In this document: one piece after another, positions 13,270-23,510 of the stretch | Position numbering within the stretch: position 1 is the first letter of the stretch | Layout of the letters: the number at the start of each line of letters is the position of its first letter | Source of the DNA: Alentia gelatinosa | Taxonomy: Eukaryota > Annelida > Polychaeta > Phyllodocida > Polynoidae | Reading direction: 5' to 3' | NCBI GenBank assembly: GCA_950022655.1 | Contig: OX465579.1 | Span: 140,191,118-140,255,117, forward strand | DNA: 64,000 bases | Made by a program: the position numbers and the translations under genes | Notes under the pieces: generated by a model | Seen by the model: only the letters and a program-made list of their open reading frames with translations | Database searches by the model: none | Told to the model about the DNA's origin: nothing

Positions 13270-14281
13270 ACAATCAAACACAAATTATAAGCAACTACAT
13301 TCTCTGTCATATTATTCTCAACTAAGATAACCTTACAAGAATCCAACATAACTGTGCTATAAAAAGAAAATTAAAAGGATACCTAATACAGCAGCTCCCA
13401 ACGTGAAGCAATCTTTCTCATTAGCATGGGTCTTGTCAGTTGCACCTGGTGTTGGCAGCAGTAAGGCATTGTCGGGCACGCACTGATCGGCTACCTGCTG
13501 TGACAGGTCGGATTAGCCTCCATCTGTTCTATTACCCCACAGGCAGTTTTCTCCCACTGACAGGTCTAGTTGTAGAGCTATCCGTCATCTCAACATGGCG
13601 CCCACTGATACCCGCAAGCCGTTTCAAGGTGCAATGAGAGTACCGCAGTGAAGTGATGATTTCTTGAAATGGAATACTTAATGTCATATCATAATCAGGA
13701 AAGGTAGAAATCATTCCGCATATTCTTCTCTGAAATTAGAAATGCATTCTCTAACCGGGTAATATCTCGTATTGTGTGTCAGTTCAAATTGGAAGCACCA
13801 CAGTACATAGGTTAGAGAGGACAACGTGAAGCGAGTTAAAAACAAAGGGATACAGATGTGGGATAGCAGCACCTGCAGGATCATCTAGCTGTGCAAAGCC
13901 AGTAAATTCTCCTCCAATGACCCCCTGTCATTTTCGATACATAAAAGGTCTGTGTCGACTTTCCAGCCAATGTAATCTTCAATGCCCATGGTTGGCATTT
14001 TATGCCTTAGGCACAGTGCTGTGCGATCCCTCTGTTTCCAATCTTCTTATAGACCCATTGTTTTCAAACCTGGGTTCACCCCTGGATATAAGGCCTAGTC
14101 ATAACATGGATCTGTTGACTCTTGCGTATTCAAAACAAAGGTCTCTGTGCAGTTTCTCAATTCATACCGATATTGACAAGATATTGACAAGATTTCCTAA
14201 AAGATCCTATCCATAGAGGTAAGACTGGTTTCCTTTATCGATACATCATCCTCTTAAATAATCGAAGACCCATACGACTCT
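13267..14281. other. no gene recognised; possible eroded LINE upstream part
   Basis: A 99-codon plus-strand frame at 13917-14216 precedes the LINE C-terminal relic. It could be an eroded upstream part of the same element, but no reverse transcriptase motif could be read in it. Confidence 0.4.
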
Positions 14282-14864
14282 ATGCCCCCTCACCTGTATA
14301 TTGAATTTCTTATGCAGGAAATCCGTTCATCACCTTTCTGTGTATTTGTTTTTACTGTATTGTCCATTCATGTCCTCGCCGTTATTTCTGATTACGCTGC
14401 TGACCAGGCTGTGTTTGCCCTAAATCTAGACCGGCCAGGAGTCTGTTTTAGTGTTTGTCTTATGTCTGCCCTGTTTGGGCTCCAGGTCCTCTTGAACAAT
14501 GCTCTCAGATGTTGTTTTCGCATAAAACCCCAAGACTACGCCCGGGTTGAGACCCTCTTGGAACATGCCAACATTGAGAGTTTAGCCATAAGAAGATCCC
14601 GGCATACCTTAGCCATGATGCACTGGTGGGCAACAGACCCCGATCACCTGCTTGGTGACCGGAACGTTGCAACTAGAAGTAATCAAAAGGTCGTTTTTTA
14701 GATTAAGAGGCCTCGCACTGATCACTATAGAAACTCCCCCCTATACCGTGGCTCACTACCTTGGGACAAACTCTGATGTCCAACACATCCCAAATAGAGA
14801 TGCCTTCAAAAAAGTTCTACAGAGTGTGGATCTTAAAGAGACATGCCAGGGTTTACTCAGGTAG
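14282..14864 (+). pseudogene. LINE ORF2 relic, C-terminal end after the reverse transcriptase
   Basis: The frame from 14282 carries the layout typical of the end of CR1/Jockey-type LINE ORF2 proteins. LQVLLNNALRCCFRI starts at 14480, followed by a stretch ending in the IRRSRH block near 14588 and an aliphatic helix. A six-T run at 14694-14699 then breaks the frame. In the shifted frame the protein resumes as RLRG, and later DVQHIPNRDAFKKVL, the usual last block before the stop at 14862. A second pair of compensating indels is suggested near YLGTNSD, where the family normally has Y-L-W-x-K-L-x. The endonuclease and catalytic RT motifs are not seen, so this is a 5'-truncated or eroded copy. Residues about 1-65 of the frame were not matched to the family. 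It is dead: frameshifted and partial. Exact clade not determined. Confidence 0.75.
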
Positions 14865-15401
14865 GTACCAGTTGGGACGTTACTGCGTTGCATAAACCGG
14901 GAACGAAAAAACATGTAAATTTAGGTAAAGGACGATAATGCAACGAAAGTACAACGTAACTTTTTTCTGTGTTTTTCTGTCTGTGTGACACAACTAAAGT
15001 AACAACGAACGATAAAAGTAAAAGTAGGCAAGGTACCCGAAGGACCCCGTTTGACCCCGGGGAAATCCCGGGAAAATCCCCCAATGACGTCACATCACCT
15101 CCATCGCCACGAGCGTTTTGGAATAAACCATTATATGGCCAAACTCTATGTTGAAGGGTGGCCGCTAAGGAACAGTCCAAGCGCCGTTATAGGAAAGGAT
15201 GACAGGTTGGTAGTAGATGGCGGGACGTAGTGAATGCAGTGGTTTTGAACGGGAATGGGTCGGTAAATCAAACACCAGGAAAGTTAAAATGGCGTTTTAA
15301 ACGAGTAGGAGGTGTATAGAAATAATAAAACGTAGTGACTGAACCCGTACGGTGGCCGTTCTCGGTCATTTGATGAAAAAATACGGCCCTCCCACCCACG
15401 C

Positions 15402-15920
15402 CCTGCCTGCCTGCCTCCCTGCCTGCCTCCCTGTCTCCCTGCCTGCCTGCATGCCTACCTGCTTACCTGCCTGCATGCCTGCCTGCATCCTTCCCTGCCT
15501 GCATGCCTGCCTGCATCCTTCCCTGCCTGCCTGCCTGCCTGCCTCCCTGCCTGCCTGCCTGCCTGCCTCCCTGCCTCCCTGCCTGCCTCCCTGCCTGCCT
15601 CCCTGCCTGCCTCCCTGCCTGCCTCCCTGCCTGCCTGCTTGCCTCCCTCCCTGCCTCCCTGCCTTCCTACCTGCCTGCCTCCCTGTCTCACTGTGTGCCT
15701 GCTTGCCTGCATCCTTCCTTCCCTGTCTCCCTGCCTCTTTGCCTCCCTGCCTACCTGCCTGCCCCCTTCCCTCCCTGTCTCCCTGCCTGCATGCCTGCCT
15801 GCTTGCTTGTCTGCCTCCCTGCCTGCCTGTCTTCCTGCCTGTCTGCCTGCCTCCCTGCCTCCCTGCCTCCCTGCCTCCCCCCTCCCTCCCTGCCTTCCTG
15901 CCTCCCTGCCTCCCTGCCTG
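15402..15920 (+). repeat. CCTG/CCTC tetranucleotide array (left arm)
   Basis: About 520 bases of CCTGCCTGCCTC-type units with scattered CATG and CTTG variants. Long Pro-Ala-Cys-Leu frames (plus) and Gly-Arg-Gln-Ala frames (minus) run through it because the unit rarely makes stops; they are not genes. It is the larger counterpart of the GGCAGGTA tract at 16636-16711. Confidence 0.95.
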
Positions 15921-15936
15921 ACGTCCGACCCAACAA

Positions 15937-16135
15937 CCTACCGAACCACCAACCGACCCATCCGCCCACCTTCCCTCCCACCCACCCTCCAACCAGCCAA
16001 CCAACAAACTGACCCACCGACCTACCGAACCACCAACCGACCCATCTGCCGACCTACCCACCCACCCTCCAACCAGCCAACCAACAAACTGACCCACCGA
16101 CCTACCAAACCACCAACTTACCAACCCACCGATTG
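15937..16135 (+). repeat. roughly 82-bp ACC-rich tandem unit, about 2.5 copies
   Basis: CCTACCGAACCACCAACCGA recurs at 15937 and 16021, and a variant CCTACCAAACCACCAAC at 16101, giving units of about 84 and 80 bp inside the left arm. They are built of CCAACC and CCCACC words. Confidence 0.85.
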
Positions 16136-16308
16136 ACTCACTGACCGATTGACCAACCAACCGATCATCCCACTGACTGATTGTACCACCTATTGATTGA
16201 CCCACTGATCTATTGACCCACCGACCAGTTCACTGATCCACCCCCTGACCCAACCAATAACCGATGAATCGACTGACTGACCGATCGTCCCACCAACAGA
16301 TCGTCCCA

Positions 16309-16492
16309 GATTGGTCAATGAGACGATCAGTCAATGGGATGATCTGTCAGTGGAATGATCTATTGGTGGGACGATCAGTCGGTGAGACGATCAGTCGGTG
16401 GGACGATTGGTCGGTGGGACGATCGATCAGTGGGACGATCGGTCAGTGGGACGAACGGTCAGTGGGACGAACGATCAGTGGGACGAAATGGT
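16309..16492 (+). repeat. 16-bp minisatellite near the foldback centre
   Basis: About ten units close to GTGGGACGATCGGTCA run head to tail with point changes. The left side (about 16140-16308) carries the complementary words, such as CGATCGTCCCAC and CTGACCGATCG, so the centre can fold back on itself. Confidence 0.85.
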
Positions 16493-16548
16493 GGGTTGGT
16501 AAGTTGGTGGTTTGGAAGGGCGGTAGGTCAGTTTGGTGGTTGGTTGGT

Positions 16549-16625
16549 TGGAGGGTGGGTGGGTGGGTGGGTAGGTCGGCGGATGGGTGGGTGGGTGGGT
16601 GGGTGGGTGGGTAGGTTGGTGGGTC
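16549..16625 (+). repeat. (GGGT)n tract with G-quadruplex potential
   Basis: More than ten GGG runs are separated by single T or short spacers on the plus strand, so several overlapping G-quadruplexes could form. The tract is part of the right arm of the foldback element. Confidence 0.9.
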
Positions 16626-16635
16626 AGACGTTTGG

Positions 16636-16711
16636 TGGGAGGTAGGCAGGCAGGTAGGCAGACAGGTAGGCAGGCAGGTAGGCAGGCAGGTAGGCAGGCA
16701 GGCAGGCAGAA
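16636..16711 (+). repeat. GGCAGGTA / GGCAGGCA array (right arm)
   Basis: Tetranucleotide units of GGCA and GGTA are complementary in sense to the CCTG array at 15402-15920 but much shorter. One arm has therefore expanded or the other contracted. Confidence 0.9.
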
Positions 16712-17102
16712 CTTTTGGTGGTTCTTTTGAATAATGTTCAAACAACGACAGCTCATGACTTGTCCGAGCTTATCGTTCGTTGTTGCCACTTTTCACTTCT
16801 GTAGAAAGAATCATATTGTTTAAATGCAACGCGGAATTTCGTACGAATTTCCGAAATAATGACCGAAAATTATTTGCATGGTCATTTTGTCCTTATGCAA
16901 CGCGACCTTACGAAAGTTCATGAACGAAGCCATAACGTACGTTAACGTTTTTATGCACCTCTTTTTTTTTCGGTAAAAAAATTGACGTTCGTTGTTGGAA
17001 CATAGCTTTCTTCTCTTCTCTTTATGCACCACTAACGTTCGTTATTCACTATCGTTAGGTTTTTATCCTTCGTTCGTGGTTTATCCAACGCCCCCCTGGT
17101 AC

Positions 17103-17260
17103 GGAGACATTATATCCCCTCTCACCCCAATGTGTACTGACATACATACACAAGGAATTGATGTTTGCAATTCTGTTGGAAACTCCACCACCCTCTCACC
17201 CTAAAAAGGCACTCATTATGTGTTGTATGGTATTGTATTGTGTTGTAACTGTATTTCTTC
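17103..17260 (+). other. possible displaced 3' UTR of the LINE relic
   Basis: If the foldback element inserted at GTAC just after the LINE stop codon, the sequence from 17103 would be the LINE 3' UTR. It holds a TGTTGTATGGTATTGTATTG-type tail at about 17220-17250, like the short-word tails of some LINEs. This is inference from position; no second copy is available to compare. Confidence 0.25.
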
Positions 17261-18341
17261 TAGTTCCATGTTCCCCTGTTGCAGTAGGTCTTTGGTACTA
17301 ATGCACTATTCTGAATTAAGGTTCTAAACCCGCAGTCACTAAGGCTCATGATTGTTACATAGTTAACAAGAACCTATTATGTATATCTGTAAAATTGCTG
17401 CAGAACTATACTTACCCAGTGAAATATGTCGATTTTTGTTTTGTTGTGTAAAAGTATGTGTCGAATTATATGGAACTACTTATCTGTATTGCTGCAAGTA
17501 TTTGTAGACGGATGCAGTGGAAGATCGCTGATGTTTCTGTATGTTCCTAGTCTAGACGTTTGTGTAAGATAAAGAGGTTCCCGATTATTATGCATCGTAG
17601 TGCATCGGGAGGTGTTAAATTTCTATCGTAGTAGGTGGACGCCGGGCGTTATTCTTCAGTTGCAACGACATCCCCAGCGAGGAGACAAGTCGAGATACCG
17701 TAATCATAACCGATGGATCAGTGCTAGAATTGCATGGGAAACGTATCAAAAAGATACCTAAGAAACATTTGCAGTCCGGGGCAGTTGCCACTGAACATAA
17801 TCAATACAGACTTATCGGTGAAACCAATTGAAATAATTCAGCTTACGTGAAGAGAGTGGATCTAAAGAGCGGACACCATCTTAAAATAAATGTATCCATT
17901 TCATTTTAGAGTTCACCCCTTATGTATTGGAGGTCATTTAATCCTACCATGCCAGCATGCCACATTCTACATATTTGAATACCATGAATAAGGCGTGGTG
18001 AGAAAAGAAGAGTGAATGAAGTGAAACCAAATATCAAACAAAGACTAACAATCAGAAATATTTTTGAAGGTCGTTATTAAAAGTCATCCATGAAGTAGTA
18101 ATTTCTTTCCTGTTTATCAATAACCTATGTCATCTATGTCATAGAAACAAGCAAATCTCAGAGTGGCCTTTACAGACTTCAATATCAAGTCGGGTATCGA
18201 TCGATAACCTGAAATATTCAAGAATGGAGCACTGCCATCAAATGCCACTTTTTATGTACTACTTATCAAATTTTCTCACCGCACAGGACTCAATCCATAC
18301 GATCCGTATGGCAATGTTCACACAACCACCAACGGTCCTAT

Positions 18342-18423
<82 letters not shown>

Positions 18424-19708
18424 TGTACTAGTATTTCACTGAAGGCCAAAGGCTAATTTAGTTATAGCTTTAAAATAAGATTGATTTAGATAATGCAATG
18501 GATGATTAAATGACACCATAGTTCGGCAAATAAAGAGCTGACGTACGCACATGGCCCGTCGTTACGAGATTGACCTGGGCCATCTGGTAAATTCTGAATA
18601 TCCCACATATGATTGGCATGACACTTGGTGTGTCGGACTAGACAAAGCGCATCTGGTATGAGATATCCTTAATAAACACGACGTATATGTATCATCTCCT
18701 TCAATGCCCGCTAACAGGAAGCCAATTCCAGCTCTCCTCCCAATTTGAGGACGAGGTTAATAACAGTAGGTCGGTTGCCATGCCAACAGCACACTTGTGG
18801 GGAAGGGGCGTAGCTGGAAGGACTATGGGCCAGGAAATACGCATCGAGCGCCATCTTCTATTAAAAGAAAACAACAGACCGGATGTGACGAAATAGGTGT
18901 CATTTCCGGTAGACTTCGGGCATAGTCTGTAGCAGAGTGTGAATACGCCGTCCCCGCTCTTGTCATTCCGTCCCGACCTCTCGTGGTGCAGGCAAGAACT
19001 AAGTGCTATTGAGTGCATCTCAATTACGCCTCGCAATATTACGTATGCACCGAATTAGATTCGCTGGTGAAATTGCAGTACAGGCTGAGCACGGATGGAG
19101 GACAAAGGCTGTTCAATGTATCAGATAACAAGGTAGCACAGTCATTGTGTTAAAGCAGGGTGCATTTGTGGTGCACCCCAGTTCGCCCTGGGTTAAAGAC
19201 ACGACCACTGCAATCTCTGGTGACAAACTCACCAGGAGAGGTCGGAATGTGAGATGTGTTTAATGATTCATGAAATATACACAGTGTTGCTACGGCCTAG
19301 GTGTATCCGTGGAGGGCACGAGCCCACGCCTCTGTCTTAGCTTCCCCTTGATAAATGGATATCTGATGATGCAAAAAATTTGATGGACTAGCTCCCTCGA
19401 CGAAGAGTAGCTAGGATTTGCTCAAGAGTGCAGAAAATGGAATGGGAATGAGAGAGGGACCACTATCCAGACGCTTCCCAATATTTGGTGTCTGAAGAAT
19501 CATGTCAGACATTTTTTGGTTAACTGAGGAAAAGAATCTTTGTAATTGTTATTCAGTAAATGCAATTGTAAAATAGATAATATTTTATCAGTAATTGATG
19601 AAGCAGCACTGCACATCAACGTTTCAACCATACTATACTATATACCCATGCCGTATATATATACTGTAAACACGCACCGTTTCGCTATATAACGTAAAAT
19701 TACCGTAC
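17261..19708. other. no gene recognised
   Basis: AT-rich unique sequence surrounds the TA array. A mildly G+C-rich block at about 18690-18980 is open on both strands (69 and 111 codons), with no recognised domain. Confidence 0.45.
18344..18421. repeat. (AT)39 microsatellite
   Basis: An uninterrupted 78-base AT dinucleotide array, self-complementary and prone to cruciform formation and slippage. Confidence 0.98.
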
Positions 19709-19748
19709 GGTGCAGTGTTCCGTACCGGAAAATACGGAACACTGTACC
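19709..19748. repeat. 16-bp stem hairpin
   Basis: GGTGCAGTGTTCCGTA and TACGGAACACTGTACC pair at 15 of 16 positions around an 8-base loop (CCGGAAAA). A further GCACCG (about 19674) can pair with CGGTGC just before the stem, so the site may be part of a larger foldback. Confidence 0.8.
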
Positions 19749-19821
19749 ATAGACGTTGACTTAGATATTAGTTGTTAGGCCAAAATAAATTGATGATTTT
19801 TTCTTAATTTGGGGTAAATAG

Positions 19822-19980
19822 TGAATATATAACGACCTACAATGCTCTACAAACCACAAAACCCCATGATAATTTACGGTATGTATGGAACTCGGCGAAA
19901 ACGCCTCGTTCCGTGAGAACCGTAAATTATCATCTCGTTTTGTGGCTTGTACAGCATGGTCAGGACGTTCTATATATAAA
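19822..19980. mobile_element. near-complete 160-bp palindrome (hairpin MITE remnant?)
   Basis: The left arm (about 19823-19880) and right arm (about 19921-19978) share, in inverted orientation, ATATATA-AACG, ATGCT-TACAA-CCACAAAAC and GATAATTTACGGT. The centre itself folds: GGAACTCGGCG-AAAA-CGCC-TCGTTCC. Almost the whole segment is one long imperfect stem. It is too short to code for anything. Likely a MITE or foldback remnant related to the hairpin about 75 bp upstream; no target-site duplication was identified. Confidence 0.6.
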
Positions 19981-20990
19981 TACGGAATTGTGGTAGAACT
20001 ATTTGCGCTCTATACATTTGCAATTAAGTATCTTGCCTAAGAAACCACCTGCAACAATATCGTTCATAACCTGGTCCACTATTTTTTTGTTAGAAGAAGC
20101 AGAAGCTGGTAGGCTAGTCCTAATTTGATATTTCATGAGAGGCTAATTACGTATAGTAGTTTCAGCAAATAATCGTAGCTTTAGAACTGTCTGCCAATAT
20201 TTCGTGTCTTTCAAAATAGGATCGCCTATTTCTAGACTAATCACTGTAATGGATATTGCATATATCTCTCTATAGTAAATCACCCTTGCCCTCACTTCCT
20301 CTTTGTTCCTTCTTGTACCCTTATCTTGGCGAGCCAAGTCGGGTCTGGAGGGATTCTGAATGAGGAAGATTGAAGAGAGGGATTTTCGGAAAGGGTTTGG
20401 ATGGTTTCTGAGGACAGATCATGAGGAAGATAATGGAGAGGAGAAGGGAAAGGAAAAGATAAATAAGGTAGTGGGAAGAGTAATAATTAGTTTGATCTAT
20501 GGTGATTAGACACTAATGTGAGAAAGAGAGGTGAAGCTGAGTTAAGTGAGAAAAATCAGGAATTTTGTTCGGCAATGTATGTGTATAAGTTGTGTAATGG
20601 CTGATGAAGAATGGTCAGCAGTGATGGAGTAGGGGTACCTTTGAGCATGAGGTATAGCAGGAGACATGTTTTAACTACGCCATTGGTGCTTAACAGGAAA
20701 TATAGGAATAACTATATAGGTTCAACGTTACCCAGGTACAAAGGATGCATGTCCTGCTTAGCAATTCCAATAAAGTATGCTGTAAATGACAACCGTCTAC
20801 TAATGGGTCGTATACATCATGTTCAGAGTACTTTGTGGGTTACCTAAAATCTCCCCATGGACTGACATATTTACAATCAGTGATCATGTACAGGTGTGTC
20901 CTCATTAGCAGCCATATAAAGGTGTAAAAAGGGATAATTCTTCTCACCCCATTTCTCGGAAGCGACTGGACATTTATTCTGGTGATATTG
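19981..20990. other. no gene recognised
   Basis: AT-rich, with a purine-rich stretch at about 20360-20480. Nothing recognisable. Confidence 0.45.
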
Positions 20991-23510
20991 AGAGGTTGGC
21001 TGGCGGATACATGTCCGGTGCTGGCCAGACGTTTAATGAGCAGTCATGTGACCCCCTACAGCACTGCCGGAGTCGCTCCGTGTCCGGCTACGGCCTAACG
21101 ACCAGGGTATAGGGCATTCATCACACCCCGGTGCCGGGTAAATCACCCCGCCTCTCAGTCACCTCCAGGGGCCGGACGTGGACGGGTGGTCTGCCGCATA
21201 GCACCGTGTCATATCCGGAGGACCGACACCTTGAGGGAGGTGGCAGCTGGTGGAGGTTGTGGTCGTCACCACATCCCCCGCTGCCCACAATGGCCATACC
21301 CGGAGCCAACTTGCCCTCCCCCCTCTGCACCCCGCTATTGAGGTGCTCCCCCCACGGCTCACAACACCGCCTGTCGGCCTTTCGCCAAGATCCGTTGCCC
21401 TCGTCCCACCGCTTGTCGACTCCTATAGCTCATGCTCTGCCCTTGGCTCCCCTTTTCTGCTCCTCGCTACATCCCCCCTCACGCCACCCCATGCCCGGCA
21501 CCCCACCGACCTCGACCCACCGATCCCCGCGACTACTTCCTACCGGCTAACAAATGGGCGACAGAGGTTGGCAATTAAAGCTGCGTGGAGCGCTCCACCT
21601 GCCTACGAATGCACACCTGAGTGGAATGCCGGGAGGGCAGTCCAGCCCGCCTTCATTCCCCGGGCCAGGTGGGAGCCTCATGGTCGCGCGAGTACATCTA
21701 AATCGAATGAGGCTGCGCTGGAGGAAGGGGACATGGCTGACTTTTCACCCAGGGCTGATTGATTAATGAAGTCTTCTGCCGCCCCGCATTACAAAGTCCG
21801 TCGACTGAAGTGCAAAAGGGCAAATACTTCATCTTCACTGGTGTTAAACATTCATGGGCTTCTTTTCCCCATGGGCCATGCTTAACTATGACCGACAATG
21901 AGTCCATGTACATTATCCTTTACGATACGTTTCTATAGGGCCAGGGGGGACGTAAAAGGCAGTCATCTGATATTACTCTTTGACAGGACACCCCCGAAGG
22001 AATAGATATTCATATCTATTTTTAAAACAGTAAAACCTTCTACGGCATGGGGGAAAATGGGAATACATAAGACACTTGCTCATTACCCGGTCTCCATGGT
22101 AAAGCAGTATAGCTCCTTAAACTATCAAAACGATAGAAAACACCATTGAATGTATCCTGCATGTTAGCTGTGATAACAAAAAGGTACGGGATATGTGATT
22201 CTGGCATTATAGGAAATATTGCCAGGTGGCATTGTGCCTAGCCGCGTGTAGCCTCAGGCAGCGGGTCGGGATTTGCTGAGCGTCAGATTTCGCGTTGATA
22301 CATGGCTCTGCGCATGCCCTGACGGCGAGTAATCACGTGGGAGCAGGGGAAGACAATAGGAAGCAGGTGCTGTGCCAGTGGGCCGTCACGATACTGTCTC
22401 CAGAGATGACAGGCACCATATTGACAGTGTCTAATGTTTGCTGTTGCCTAGAAACCGTGTAGCATTCGCGTGGCGTGGGTAGGGGCCGCGGTGGTGGCGC
22501 TTCAGTCTTGGGGGATGCCTTCTCAATTGCAATTCTTTGTCGACCAGACAATATTCGACATGTATTTACAAACGAGGCCACTACCCAGAAAACCATCCTT
22601 TGATCCAAGCCCCACTTGTTAATAATCATGCTGCGGCTGTGATAATTCCCCGACCCCATAATGGGAGGAGAAAAAGAGAGCTCCACCCATGCCATTCCTG
22701 TGATCAAGAAGGCCGCCAATAGGGCATCTTTGTGCAGGTCTCAGGGTGCAGGTGGGACTGGCCGCTCACCCTGCTTCACCTGGATTTACGAGCTAGTCTC
22801 ACCTGTGACCAACGAGACTAGAATGACGTAAGTGGGCTGCCGTGAGTCGTCAGTCAGGCGATTACGACATTCGCGCTTCCTGCAGCGTCCATAAATACAA
22901 TTTAGCGGCCACCTAATGGCCCTTTTTTCCTGGTTATGTAGCCAGAGATTATCGCTCCAGGCCTACCTTTAGCGTTCCTTCGTTGATGAGGCTTGTCTGT
23001 GTGTGCTCTGGTGAGCGTCGTGCCCGAATAGCTCCAGTGATTTACGTAATGACTTTCCTTTGTTGCACGAAGAGCTGTTGTCCCAGCCCTAGAGTCGCAG
23101 CCCGCGCCCCTCCATTCACACTGATTCATTGATGACTCTGCCCAGTTTTAACCCGCCACTTTTTCCCCCTTGTTAATCCAAGGGGACGTTTAGAAAATGG
23201 AGCGCCTCCACATCATCAAGTCTGACTAGAAGATGGTTCTCAATCCTCTCGATTAACAGGCAGTTATGTTGTGCGCAGTTGACGTATTAAGGATATAATC
23301 GCACTGGCTGCGGTGAAAGTTAAATACAAAGATAACGGTGAAGGAGAAGGAGGGGAGCAGGGTGCTAACTGGTAAGCGGAATTTCTCGCGGCCGACATGA
23401 TGGAAATCGTCCAATCATCACGCACTCTCCCCTCATTGTCCTCCCGAGTCAACTTCTTTTCAGGGCGGTTTCTCGTTGCCGCCTCCTCCGACATGATGTA
23501 TCCCGGCACG
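20991..23510. other. G+C-rich islands; no assigned gene
   Basis: The blocks 20991-21780 and 22230-23500 are much richer in G+C than their surroundings. The first holds the longest non-repeat plus-strand frame of the window (21250-21762, 170 codons) and an overlapping 139-codon frame (21131-21550). Both are rich in Pro, Ser, His and Leu and resemble no domain I know, so they are not called genes. A perfect 8-bp hairpin CTAGTCTC/GAGACTAG lies at 22793-22821. The blocks could be regulatory islands or exons of an unrecognised gene. Confidence 0.35.

Larger units (their letters stand above)
14869..17098. mobile_element. 2.2-kb foldback-type transposable element
   Basis: The ends are CAG...CTG, flanked on both sides by GTAC (14865-14868 and 17099-17102), consistent with a 4-bp target-site duplication. 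Terminal arms are imperfect inverted repeats: the left has CGTTGCATAAACCGGGAACG, the reverse complement of the right has CGTTGGATAAACCACGAACG, and both contain CAACAACGAACGATAA or close variants further in (about 15001 left, 16770 right). The interior is simple repeat: pyrimidine-rich CCTG units on the left (15402-15920) are complementary to GGCAGGTA units on the right (16636-16711), and ACC/CCAACC-rich sequence (15937-16135) to GGTTGG/GGGT-rich sequence (16491-16625). No transposase was recognised. Known foldback elements, such as FB of Drosophila and TU of sea urchin, have long repeat-built inverted arms like these. Strand and superfamily are undefined. Confidence 0.7.

Noticed and set aside
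15352..16205. Long Pro-Cys-Leu (plus) and Gly-Arg-Gln (minus) frames up to 279 codons
   Set aside because: They are translations of CCTG/CCTC tetranucleotides in all frames; no stop arises because of the repeat unit, and no start, splice or domain evidence exists.
15402..16711. CRISPR array
   Set aside because: Repeat units are 4 and 16 bp without unique spacers, in a eukaryotic context with no cas genes.
18224..18442. Tyr-Ile repeat protein
   Set aside because: Translation of the (AT)39 array. The same applies to frames at 38031-38279.
21250..21762. 170-codon plus-strand gene
   Set aside because: It lies in a G+C-rich island where both strands and several frames are open; composition is Pro/Ser/Leu-rich and no domain is recognised.
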